Source of the DNA: Myoxocephalus aenaeus
Lineage: Eukaryota; Chordata; Actinopteri; Perciformes; Cottidae
NCBI GenBank assembly: GCA_038501785.1
Contig: JBAMJR010000040.1
Coordinates: 2,570,501 to 2,634,500, forward strand
Direction: 5' to 3'
Length of the DNA stretch: 64,000 bases
The position numbers were made by a program, and so were the translations under genes. Position 1 is the first letter of the stretch; each line of letters begins with the position of its first letter. The notes beneath the pieces were generated by a model, which did not search any database, was not told the origin of the DNA, and saw only the letters and a program-made list of their open reading frames with translations. Below, piece by piece: positions 46,516-58,994 of this stretch.

Positions 46516-46883
46516 TGAGAGCACAGTGATCCTTTGTTGAAGGACGTATAATAGTGGACTTTTCCAGCAAGTGTATGGGAGAGGATATGATTAGCTTCTT
46601 TGCTTTCTTCTTGTTAAACTATTTATTGAACTCAATACCTGCCTAATCAGATTTTAATCCAATAAAGGAAAAAACTATGTATTAATATGCCTACTGCCTA
46701 TACTATACGGAGTATCAGTTATCACTAACAGTTTGGGGGACTAGAACATAATCTGGAGCAAAAAAATAAAAATGTGTTTCATGTATTCCCAGGAAATATC
46801 TAAAATCTTAACCTGTGAGTTTGAGAACATTCATTAACATAATGATAAGTGAGAATGTGGTCGTATAAACGGCATGAGACTGA

Positions 46884-47171
46884 CACGAGCCACGGCGATC
46901 AGACAGATGGATCCTGCGCGGGTTCATTGATGCGTGGAAACAAAAGCGTCGACGGACTCTGCGCCTTGCTGAAGGAGATCGTCTCGGTTGCGGCTACATG
47001 CAGACTTCCATACTTCAAGTTGACCAGACTTCATATTGGGACTGGAGAAAGAAAAGATGTCTGGCATCCCAAGCCAGAATCTACGCCAACATTATCCGCA
47101 TCATGCGGAAGCGTCTGCAGACTGCATGGCTGGAGTTTGATTACAGCATTGAGACAGCCAAGTTTGAATGA
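46884..47171 (+). other. 95-codon open frame without start codon, unidentified
   Basis: In a GC-richer block the plus strand stays open from just after a TGA (46881-46883) to TGA at 47169. The frame reads protein-like: RWILRGFIDAWKQKRRR, TSYWDWRKKRCLASQARIYA, NIIRIMRKRLQ, WLEFDYSIETAKFE. It lacks an ATG near its 5' end, and I do not recognise the family. A second overlapping frame (46849-47232) is also open, which weakens the coding case. It could be an exon of an unannotated gene, a decayed retrocopy or a conserved enhancer (an ACAGATGG box lies at 46903-46910). Confidence 0.25.
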
Positions 47172-47979
47172 GCTTCCCATTGTTCCCAGTTTGAGATCAA
47201 ATCTCACTCGACTTTATACTAAATGCATTTAAAATCAATACATTTTACCATTATACCTAATCTTTACCAGGTTCCATATCCCCAAATAATAAAAGAGACA
47301 TATCTTAAATATAAAATGTACATACATTTTGCATGGGTGTAAACAATGGTATATGTATTATGATTCCCATGAAATGCTAAAAGAAGGGAAATGTATCATA
47401 AATAAATCAAATCCTTGTTAAAATGGTTTGAGGCATTCTGTGTTTTAGCTGCCAATTGTCACTTTGGTTTTCTTGTAAATAAAAAGGATGAAATAAGCAT
47501 TTCTCTACAAATATAGCCAATTTCTTACAGTATTGTATATTTGTTCTTCCAAGATATAGCAGGATACAGTAGATTTAACAACAGTAGACAAAAACAACAC
47601 TGAACATTAACAGTATGCCGACTTGATATCATGCAGTAATTTAGTTTAACAGAATGGAGGGACAAAAGCCACACGAAACCATCTTCATCATTTAATCCTC
47701 GTTCATCCTCCTTTCTGGAATCAGACAAACAGATAAGTAATATCATGTTGAGAGGATACATATTTGGGTATTTGGTTACCCAAAAGGGTTAATTGCTTAC
47801 ATCAAATTAGTATAATCCAAGCATCTGGCAGGCACAAGAGAGCATTTTGAGAGAGCATCAGATGTTTGAGTATTTTAAACATGTTTGTAAGACTGCTTTT
47901 TCTTGAGGAGATTCAGTAAGTTAAGGCTAATATACTTGGCTAATAATAGCAACTAACAGTGCACTTGCAGTAATTGAGA

Positions 47980-48091
<112 letters not shown>

Positions 48092-49158
48092 TCCTTTGAT
48101 AGGTTATCCGGTAGTGTTGTACTTTGTTTCAGCCTTGCATGTGAGTAAAACAACATTTCAGTCAGTAAATCTTAACTTGGTAAAAAGTAAAGTTTTTGTT
48201 ATTTAATTCTAATGTCTAGCTAGTAGCAACCTCTTTTAAATGTCAATTAAGTTACATTTAAGTTACATTCAGCACTAAGTTTTCTATGACCATTGTAATT
48301 AATAAGGGTTTGCCACATGCAGCAGATGATGAGCCACCGGGACTTTGCCGGTCAGTCCTTGTTTAAGCAAATGGAATGAAAACCACTATTAGTATTGTAG
48401 CGATGAACTCTTATGGGTAAGTTATAGAACATTGACTTAAATGTGATTGTATTCAATTAATGGAAAATGTACTAATGAATACTGTAGTTAACTTATTTGT
48501 GTTAAACATGCACGACCAACACCCAATATTTCGGTCACTTGACTAAACAATTCTCCCTGTCTGCATGAGTGTGGACCGACCAAGCCATGGATGGAGGTTC
48601 ATCACTGAAGGGTGAATCATCTGTCAGGGAGTCCAGCTCACCTTTATCAGGTCTGGCTGCTTTTTGCCACCTTAATGTTATTCAAATGCTTTTTTCACAA
48701 ATAGTTTGTATATCATTCACTCAAATGCCATACTTCTCTGTGAGTTCATGCTTCCTTGATCTTTGTTTACTGGTGTTTATGGTTATTTTCTTTCCTTGAA
48801 CAAAAGGTTTGCAGCTGTCTTAAATTTGATGCCCCAAGACATGTTATGCATTTTTATTATTACGTAGATCATGTTAAGATAATACTTGTTGCAATGTATT
48901 ATACGATGCAGCCTTTAAAATAAAATTCAGATCCACAAAACTGTCACTTGTCTCATTCTCTTTTGTGCTCGGTTTGGTGATAACATTTAAAAAACTTAGC
49001 TGATAATGTAATACTGGACCACGAATATTTTCAGTAGATTGTATCAATATAAATATGAAGAAAACGTGTCAGTAGTGTACTGTAACACATACACGGTGCA
49101 TGTATTAAAATAGCAAGAAACACAGTTCATCACTGGCAGGTTACAGTGGCTAACATAT

Positions 49159-49294
49159 TACACTGTAAACCTCACGTTCTAAAATGTGAGGTGTAAATTT
49201 ACTGTAAATGTACTGTTCAATTACATTCTGGTATGTCACTGTAAAATAACAGCAAGATGCTGGAGACCTTAGCTGCCAGTTTACTGTATTTTCA
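49159..49294. repeat. CACTGTAAA-type MITE
   Basis: Begins CACTGTAAAC and ends near GCTGCCAGTTTACTGTATTT, with ACAGCAAGATGCTGGAGACC inside; a widespread short fish element rich in ACTGTAAA and its complement. Confidence 0.5.
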
Positions 49295-52200
49295 TAGGAA
49301 CATTTGACACAACATGCAATAGTTTATTTCACATGATAGGTCTGTTTCTCCTGTTCCAGTGAGGTATTGGATTTCCATGTCAATTTATTTAAATTAATTT
49401 GACTTCATTTGCAAATGGCAAATATTTATGTTTAGATGTAGCTGCACCAACTAACGTAGCTGTCCACCGTATCTCAGTTCTTATCAGCAGATTGAGTTTG
49501 CATAGTATGATGAGCGCTATGAGGTGAAAGCAACAACAGCAAAAAGAAGCATCTGGTAAGTGGACCATGTGCTATGAGGAGGTCCCAAAACAGTAAAGAA
49601 CATGAACAAAGAAAACTAAGGGGATTTGGTTTAAGGGATCTTCTTGTAAGGGCATACACTTTATTCTCTGGCTTCTTTTTAAGAGCCTCGTCTTTGGCTT
49701 TGCTTCTCTGATCAAGAGGACTCAGGTGTGGTTGACACTGTTACTCCTTGTGGTGGTGCTTAAGAGGTGACCACTGTCCGTGGTGCTGAAGAGGGAGAGC
49801 GTGCTTTAAGCAGTTGAAAGCCGCCTGTGGGGCTAAATTCTGGCTCTTAAGTCACTCATTCAGACCTGTCAGTACATTATGTTGGTCCTCATGCAGCAAT
49901 TGCTCTTAGAAGGGATAGTAAATACTTTTGTCTTTTCTTTTCTTTAGATAGCTACAATGGCCTCTTATACATGACAATCTGCAATGAGATATGTGTGGAG
50001 GAAAAGAGAAGGGTTTGGACTTTATTCTAAACAGGACTTATTAACTGTGAATGAATTAACCCTCCAACACTAACACACCATGCTCTAGTATCAGTCTAAG
50101 TGGTATCAGTCAATATGGGTCTGTAGGAAACAGTAAAAAAAAAAAGATCCAGCTTCATAAAGTGTTCACCTTGTCTGCCAATTATCTTATCCTGAGGGTG
50201 ACATCAACAAGTGCATAAAAGGGATAATGACTGTTTTGGCAAAATATACTGGAAAAGAAAAACACAGATGCCCTTTTAGGTATAAGCAACACAGTACAAC
50301 AGCATGCATTTTACTACTTTTACAAGGGTGTCAAGTCCTTTATGCTCACAATCAAACATTATTTGTGCATTATATTGAAATATATTATAATATTCACCCC
50401 TCTCACTGGTAATATATATGCATTGTCAAAGTAGAGTTCATGGCAGAGACGTTCTTGGCATATAAACAGAGGCTATAACATTTTTTTATTTTTTATTGTA
50501 GATTATAAATAGTAAAATACTCGTTTGCAAATGTTTTAATGTTGGTTTGTTTTGTCAATGCACTGATGAGACGCAGCCCCTTCTCTCTCTCTCTGGGGAT
50601 GCAAAAGGAAGACCTATCAAAATTTGCGCAATAGCTTCCCAAGCCTAAAACAACGCTATAGTTTCATAAGGCATCTGCCGCAGTGACGAAAACCCAAACT
50701 TGTTTTCTCCCGCACGAAGTCCATCCGACGTCACTGATTCCGTCCAAAGTCTGCGTCGAGCATCCCTACAGGTCACGTGCTAAACATACGGTAACAAAAG
50801 ACTTTTAAAGTACTCTCAAATAAAGCGCCATTATCAAGCAGCCCAAATTATGTTTAAAAAAAAGTGAACTCTTTATTAATATGGTATACAAGTATGTAAA
50901 GCCAAGAGTCTAAAAATGTTTTAAATCAGTATCAATGTGTCAAATTATTTCAGGGCCCTCATACGTCTTCTTAACAATGCAATGCTTCCCTCGAATGTTG
51001 TGCTCTGCTTGTTTTTAGTTAATTGAAGGATATAAGGCTATTTAGTCTGTTTGCTAAAGTGAACACACAAAAAGGCACTAAAACAGGCCGTTTCGTTACA
51101 CGTGGTAGAAATTATGTTACATAAAACATGACAAGACACAGACGTAGACAAGAAATATACAATTTGAATGAAATATTATTATTAATATATGTTAAAGTTG
51201 AATTATGGTTCTCTACAAATAATTAATGAAAGACAAAGACTGGAGAGCTTTTGGAGATGTCATGCAAATACAAGTGGTGCTTTTATTGCTTTACAAACAT
51301 TACATGATACCCATTTAATACGTCTATTGTCTCTGTCCCCCGTTGAAAATGAAGTTTATTACAGAGCGAAGCTTCGAGCCATGGCGTCGTTTTCAGACAA
51401 GCATTTTTTGCGTAATAGTATATTGCATAAATCAGAGGGATGGCTCAGACAGGATTTGAATATCCACCCAAGCCTAACCAAGCCAAAAGCCAAGCTGTAA
51501 GGCACAGCACACATCTGGTGGCGCACATTTGTTTTGCCCTTCAAAGTTGACAAAGGTAAAACTTATAGCGTCGCATTGGCTTCTCCACCAATAGCAGTCG
51601 TGTCCAGCTCTGACACGCACGTAATGCACCTCGCTCAACAGAGTCAGCTGTCTAACACGCTATTCATGCCATAATGTAATGCTAAGGAAACAGAAGTTGG
51701 TGATACAATAGCAACACTAAAAGACCAAATCATTTAATGTTTATTTTGTTGTCATAATTTCGTTAATAACACGCCTGGAGGACGTGCTGAATGCAGCCCC
51801 ATACAGTCGCGGTATTGGACAGGCAGGACAGGCGGCTTCTTGGCGGGTTTTTTGAATATTGGATTTCTGATTGAGTGGGATCCATTGTGCTGCCATATCA
51901 GGAGCACGAGAACAGCACGAGCCAGGAGAACAAAGGCAGCAGATGGCTTTCCTGCTCCGATTAATTATTTTAAGTGTAGGGGCCATTAAGAATTGTCCAG
52001 GGGAAAATTAAAGAGTGTGAGGTTAATCACGAAAATGCATATAGATATTCTATATTGCAATAATGTCCAATATAGAATAAATGTATTCTCCAAGTGGTCT
52101 AATGATAAGGCAGATGTATGTCTATGTTACCAAAAGTACGGCTCACAACAATGGACTAAAACAAGAATACAGGGTTCACATTTGGCCATGTGCAGAAAGG

Positions 52201-54780
52201 TTGTCCTCAACTACTCAAAAGGTATTAATTGTTGCTATACGATCATTAAGGATGTGTGCTTTTCAGATTTTTCTTCTTCTTTTGGAACATATACAAGAAA
52301 TTGATGCTTTTATTACATTTTGAATTTTAAATTAACCTATACAGCAAGTAAGCAATTAAATTGCTCTGCTTTTTGTACCAACAACTCAGTGAGACACAAT
52401 CCAGCAAAGACAGTCTTAATCTTTAAAAGAAACAAAAAATATATAATTTTAAATCAGTTTATAGCCTCTATATTTGTCTAGCGGCTGCCTGGTCCTCCTG
52501 CAGTCCTTCAGGTCCTTCAGTGCATGGGCAACGACATGAAGGGGCGTGGCCTGAACGAGGGTTCCGCCCACAGAGAAAGCGCGTCTCTGTCATTTGGTCT
52601 CAAACCTCGTGCTGTAAAAGGGCGCTCAATACAACCACAGTCTTCCACCAGCACCGACCTGCACGCACCGCTGCATGGGCTTTAAATGACGAGCAGAGGG
52701 GCAACGAAGTCACACCCTGGTATGTTGTTTTCCGCTTTTAAAATATATTTATACCATCTTGCGCTTTGAACATGTCACTTGTGTGTAGTATGCCAGGCTT
52801 AATATGATCTCAAGACATCGGATTTACATGCGATTTTAGCCATTTATCTTCTCCTGTCTCAATCACCGTTTTACTATGATACATGTGAATGGCTTTATAA
52901 GGGAAATGTATTGTCAGTATTTGATGTCACGCTGTCTGAGCTTAAGTAATGAGATTTGAATAACAAGTTGGACATGTGATATATAACCTGTTTAAACTGT
53001 AACACGTGACTGAATGTTTGGATTACATTGTATTATATTGCCACGTGAATACATGCGTAACATGTGTTGTATAATAGGGTACAGCTCTGACTCAGTATGA
53101 TGTACAGTTATTTGGTATAGGCTACAGTCAAATTAGGGAGGGCCTTATAATTTATAAAATAAAATAATCTGAGACAGAGACAAACACTTTAAACTCCACC
53201 AAATATTCAGTCATTTGTTTTCTTAATTTTCATTAAACGCTGCATTGTTAAAAGGCCTGTCTTGTCAAATCAGTCGTCCTGTTTCTGTCAGTTGCTAATG
53301 AGCCTGAGTGTGAGAAAGTCTGACCAGAGCAATTCTCACTGCAGCTCACGGATGACTGGGTCCCTGTGGGAGAGACATCAGGCCTGGTGGGGAGTTCAAG
53401 GGACAGAATACGTCTAACTGGTGTTGAGACACTTTTAATGTGCTGCTCTGTAGCTTTGTATTGTGTGTCTTGTGTATTCTTCTCACCACGTATAATGTTG
53501 TATTGTGTCCTTCATCCTGTACTGTTTTCTATTGTGTTGTGTTTGTTATGACCTTTCAAGAGACTATGCAAATTAGTTGAAGCTATGTAATCTGGTACAG
53601 TGCATCAAATGGTGACATTTAAGTTTGAACTGTACATGGTCCCTTTTAAATAAAAAGAGACAAATAAAACATAAAAAAGAAGAAGCAAGATGTTATAACA
53701 TAGGCCCAACCAATTCAGAAACGTATTTATTCTTGCTTGTGTTGCCTAATTCTATAGGTTTGCCTGCAATAAAAGATCATCATCTATGAATTATAAATTA
53801 CAGCTATAGGTTATATAGAAAATGTGTCTATCTTTTGATATAGGTTTAGTTCAGTGGATGGTTTTATGAAAAAGATGTATATCCATCTAAAAACTGTTGT
53901 TTTGTTCCCCACAACAGACACACTTATAGTTGCAATTGATAAAAGAGGTGTATTTAGCATATTTCAGTAAAGAACATGATCCAGACATAGACCATGTTAA
54001 AGTTATCATATTTGGTCTGAAAAAGCCAGAAATAGAGGCTTATACTTTGAATGTTTGTAAGATTACTATCTTTAGTTTGGGGTGAAAAATCACTCCAATT
54101 CATCAAAAGTTATGAAAATTGGGGCTATAAAATGCAAGGTGAATTCAATTAGAATAAACATCAACAGAAGGCTAAATGTGAACATTTCAGAATGCATCTT
54201 GGAAATGAATACAAAACCTGTAGTGTTCAATTATTGCAGTTTCATAATTTATGAAGAGTTTGAATTAAAATGAGCCTTTTTATAATCTCAGTGACATGCA
54301 AATCGCAAATATATTACACATTGTAATGTCAAATGTGTTACATAATAAGATTGCCATTAATATCGACTTCTTAAGATCTCCTGCAGAGAATACTTCACAA
54401 AAGACTGCTTTAAGATGTTTTCCTAAATTTTATTTAACATTATGTTTAGCTCCAGACCCAAAAGACTGCAAGACATAACGGTTCAGATAAATATGAGATA
54501 ATACACTACATTTGGAGATGGGAGGGTGGAAAATGATAAATAAAATGATTTCCTCTCGTGTGTGTTCATCTTTCATCTGCTTAATAAAGTTGATTTTGTC
54601 CAGTCTCTTTTTTTTAAATAAACAATATCTATGCTTCTTGTGCTGATTATGGTGAAAATGTATGTGAGTTATTGTATTATTTATGTTGTATTAAGTAAAC
54701 ATGTAGCTGCTTCATTGTCATTATTATTGTAGATATTACATGCTGCTCTCCGTGGTTCATCATAGACTGAAGGCATCCTT

Positions 54781-54860
54781 CCAGCACGCGCCCAGGTTTA
54801 CTCAAGCAGAAGCAATTACACAGGGCACGCGCCACCCGGCTCGGCAGTTGCAGATGCGCG
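54781..54860. promoter_or_regulatory. candidate enhancer with two CACGCGCC boxes
   Basis: CACGCGCC at 54785-54792 and again at 54826-54833, with CAGATGCGCG near 54851. The GC-rich patch sits in an AT-rich context between hes2B and espn. Function is inferred from motif content only. Confidence 0.35.
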
Positions 54861-55345
54861 CGAGGAGCTGCGCTGTAGGCTTAAACTATTGTTCTTTCTA
54901 TTTTAAAGGAGTTTTTAAAACCATGACGTCTGACATGATAAATAGAGTTTTAACAAAATAGTATTGTCATTATTATGTTATCATTAATATTAATATTGCC
55001 GTGATCATTATCATCATCATACACTAAAATCTGAAAATTCAAACTCGAAATGAAATGTTCTAGGGGTGATTATCGAGACTTGTTTTCTCATAAATATAGG
55101 TTATGGTTTTGGTTCAGTCATGGAAATGTTAATGTTAATTATCTGTGAAAGGCATGGCCCGCTGTTTCAACGCTCAAATTTAGAACAACAGTCATAAATT
55201 GTTCATTTTTACCAGATTATTTTGTGTTTGTCTCTGAATTGTACTGGGTTGAACAGTTTCGGGTCCATGTGCCGTTGCACACAGGCCGTGGGTTATACGT
55301 CATAAGCAGCGTGGACTTGAGCAGAAAACGTCGTAATTTGAATGT

Positions 55346-55395
55346 TCCCGCGCAGCAGCAGATGTGACCACACAGCAGATGGAGCCCACGCGCTG
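55346..55395. promoter_or_regulatory. candidate enhancer, CAGATGG + CACGCG
   Basis: CAGATGG at 55376-55382 followed by CACGCG at 55387-55392, with a preceding CAGCAGATGTG. Motif-based inference. Confidence 0.35.
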
Positions 55396-55911
55396 AATAA
55401 TTGAGTCTAATTTGAATAACTGTCGCACGTCCGACGCGTGCAAGAAATATCCCAGTTTTCCCAGGCTTTGAAGAAAAACCGTTGGCAGCCCCTTTCCAGT
55501 TCAATAGGGATTTAGTCTCTCGCTGCTGGGAGTTGTGGGAGCGTCTTTGATGAAGCCTGGGAAAAGACTCCAGATCACCTCCACATGATTAAATCCTGTC
55601 AACCCCTCATTGTGGAGCTGGTTGCAGCTGCACTGTAAGACGTGTTCTGCGTTTAATGTCGACCTCATTTACCAGACTGGCAAATAAATAAACATACTTA
55701 CACAGTATGGTTACGTATACGAACAAAAGCCAATTTCAATCAGAAATAAGCTTCCAGGTGTCAAACTTTTAGCCTGATCATTTTGAGCAGTTCCATTTTT
55801 TAAACTGGGTCAGTATAAAAAAAACTGTGGGTTTATTTATATGAGTTTTTTATTTGCTAAACACAAAAAGCAATCCACACTCTCCAGTGAGGACCTTGTA
55901 TGATAACAAAT

Positions 55912-55916
<5 letters not shown>

Positions 55917-56000
<84 letters not shown>
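55917..56000. repeat. (CA)n-(TA)n microsatellite
   Basis: Short CA run passing into ~37 TA units. Confidence 0.95.
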
Positions 56001-56001
<1 letters not shown>

Positions 56002-56261
56002 CAACAAATAAACATATACATATATTCCACAAAATAGGATGCATATAGGCTATTGCTCGAATAGGCCTTATTAAAGAGGCCTGTTGCATCTATTTGTTTT
56101 GATCTGCATAGGTCTGTCATTCCTGTAACATGAGATAGGATATGTGTTAGGCTATAATGGATTGATGGAGTGCCCACTAAATCGTGTTAGGAAGTTATTG
56201 TCCATGTCCTTTAGGGATTATTAGTCAGACCTCTCGTGGGAATTCCCCCTCGCCTCCTCCC

Positions 56262-56335
56262 AAATCGGCGCGTGGTGTCTATGACAGTTGGACTGGCGCA
56301 ACAGATGGGCCGGAGAGGCACGCGCCGAGCACGAG
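56262..56335. promoter_or_regulatory. candidate enhancer, GCGCAACAGATGG + CACGCGCC
   Basis: GCGCAACAGATGG (56296-56308) is identical to the 13-mer at 45775-45787. CACGCGCC follows at 56319-56326, and an inverted GGCGCGTG lies near 56265. This is about 2.7 kb upstream of the espn ATG. Confidence 0.4.
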
Positions 56336-56856
56336 CCCCCCCTATTACTGCAAACCCACCCACATCAGGCACAAGCCGCTTAAGCGCAAAAATCAATCAA
56401 CCTAATCTGACTGCGTGAAGAGGCAGAACGTGTGGAATCTGGTGTGGGGATGTAAGTTTTCTCTTTATGATGTTAGCTCCCAAATATAATCCTGTAAAAA
56501 TATAAGATAATGTCAAATATACTTAAACATGGAAACAAGAGTGAATACGAGTAAATTAGCTTGAATTGAAATAGCCTTTACACGAATAAAAGACAGCATT
56601 TAAATTGGCACATAGTTTTGATAAAATGGTGTGTTACTTTAGTTGTTTTTATTATTATGCCGTTATTCGGGCAAGGGCTATTAAATGTCCCAACGTGTGT
56701 GAGATGATGTGATTTAGAGACGCCAATACAACTTGTTGACTTGACACCTGAACACCAGCAGGTGCAGCTATACCTTTGTGAATATGAAGCTTCCCTGCCA
56801 CCGTTTGGTGATAACAAGTATTACAGTTCATCACAACGTCAGGTTCATGCAATATG

Positions 56857-56859
<3 letters not shown>

Positions 56860-56933
<74 letters not shown>
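56860..56933. repeat. (TA)n microsatellite
   Basis: About 37 TA units. Confidence 0.95.
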
Positions 56934-56936
<3 letters not shown>

Positions 56937-57839
56937 ATATCAAGCCTATGCTTTCTTCAGACGAGGTCAAAGCAAACCAACGTTTAATGTGGGTGTTTAT
57001 TTTAACAGCTTGTATTCATGAACTGCAAGTGGAAGTAAAAGCTGAGCAGATAAACGGTTTAAGTGTGTGTACATGTAGGCTTATAAACTGAGTTATTTGA
57101 CTGAGTGAGTGCATCCAGTGGTGGAAGTCATAATCCTCCATCCTTACTCTGTTACAAGTAAAAGTCCTCCATTCAAAATTGTAAAAGTGTTATCAGCCAA
57201 ATGTAGCCAAAAGTATACAAAATAATCATTATAAAACGGTCCAATGTCAGACCTTAAATTATTGGATTATTGTTATGTATCTATTTATGTGTAAGCATCA
57301 ACTTTATATGCTGTTAGCTGCTAAAATGAATAGTCATATTTTAGATCATGGTCATTACAATCTAAATCCGCAAAGTAACTAATGTCAGATCAAAGTAGTG
57401 TATATATTTCTCTTGAGTGGATTAGAGATACTCAAAATCATACTTATTTATACTTGAGTAAATGTAATCAGTTACTTCCACCACTGCACACATCACAACA
57501 AATCATTGCAATTACCTTATTAATCTCCCAGAAGAAAATAGGCCCACTCTTGGCAGGATCTGTATATGCATCAGCTGCTAGTGCACACAAAGTTACACAA
57601 AAGGCTCAAAGGTTATTTGTGACCACAACATCTTAATTGAGCAAAAGAAAACACTAAACGTTTACTGGCAGTAAGAATAAACTTATTATATTGTTATATA
57701 GAAATACAGAGAGATGGGTTTTATTTTCACGTAGGCACAAAATGCTGCTTTTATAGACAGTTATACCCAGCTGAGCTCCCATAGACCACAAAAACACACT
57801 TTATTCACTTTAATCACAACAGGTGCAATATAAATACAT

Positions 57840-58029
57840 TGTATTCTTTCTGTAATATTGTTATTGTGGATTCTTACTGTTTTTGTATTATTGTTTATTT
57901 ATATTATACTTTTTATCTCTTGTGTGCACTTTACCCGTCTGCTGCTGTAATCCTGAAAATGTCCCCAATGCGGACTAATAAAGGAATATCTTATCTTATA
58001 ATAACAACAACAACTACTACTACTACTAC

Positions 58030-58081
<52 letters not shown>
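57840..58081 (+). repeat. LINE-type 3' tail with expanded trinucleotide repeat
   Basis: Ends CCCAATGCGGACTAATAAAG then GAATATCTTATCTTA, a familiar fish LINE terminus. The tail passes into (AAC)n, (ACT)n and (AAT)n tracts to 58081, which appear to have grown from the 3' tail. Open frames here are repeat translation. Confidence 0.65.
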
Positions 58082-58082
<1 letters not shown>

Positions 58083-58379
58083 GCATATCTCCACAACGAG
58101 ATATACTTGACAACCCGTCACTAAACAGCCAAATTCCTAAACACAAGTGCAACAATTTTCCAGACGCTCAGTTTCACGAAAGGCCACCAGAGGGAGCTCT
58201 ACTGTGAACAAACTGCGGGTGTCCGGTGGTGCAGGTGTCACGGTCATATGTAAAATTAATGCCGTTGGGGTCGAATGCAAACAAGACTGGGTGTGTGTTC
58301 ACACAGCCCGTTGCTAAATGAGTACGGGCTATGCTTGACATGACACCCCCACCCCAGTGGTCAGTGGACTTTACTCAGG

Positions 58380-58994
58380 GCTCCAGGAGCCTCTCCGTAC
58401 TGCCCCTTTAACTTCTGAGCCGATTTCCATGCAGAAAGCAACAACCTGTAACCGGCTCAGTGATCCTCCCCCTGATGGATTATTTAACAGGCGCTGAGTC
58501 CCATGTCGCCATCTGTTTATAGGAAGAAAAACACTGCGGAATATTCTCCGAGGCACATGCCGTTAGCAAACAGGGCAAATAAACGCATTCAACAGAGATA
58601 GTTTCGTGGTACTCACACTCACACTCACCAAACACGCGCAACAAGTGTCCAGCATCCCGCGGGCGTCAGAGAGACGAGGAGCGGATAAATGAGCAACATC
58701 GTCGGGCAAAACATAGAAAACAGGTTAGTTTATCGCTCAGATAAATAATAGCGGACTGAGTTGTATTTCAACATGTAAAATACATCGCGTAGTTATATGT
58801 GTATGAACAGAAACGGACGTTGCTTTTGATCCTGGCTCTGGGATGAGGTGGCGCGACGACTGATTTCCCCCCGCTAAACCAACCGGGGGACTGACGTGGT
58901 CTGAAGCTTTGTCGATGCGATGCCGACCCCATTGGCACGGTGAAGTGGTCGGGCTCAGCAGCAGGCAACTAAAGGAAGGAAGACAGAAGCAGCG
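58380..58994 (+). promoter_or_regulatory. espn: espn CpG-rich promoter / 5' UTR
   Basis: A CpG-richer stretch directly before the espn ATG and extending into exon 1. No clear TATA box. The transcription start is not determinable by eye. Confidence 0.5.

Noticed and set aside
51741..52010. 81-codon minus-strand frame and GC-richer block
   Set aside because: No recognisable protein. It contains AACAAAGG, CAGATGG and TAATTA motifs and may be an enhancer, but without conservation data I did not list it as a feature.
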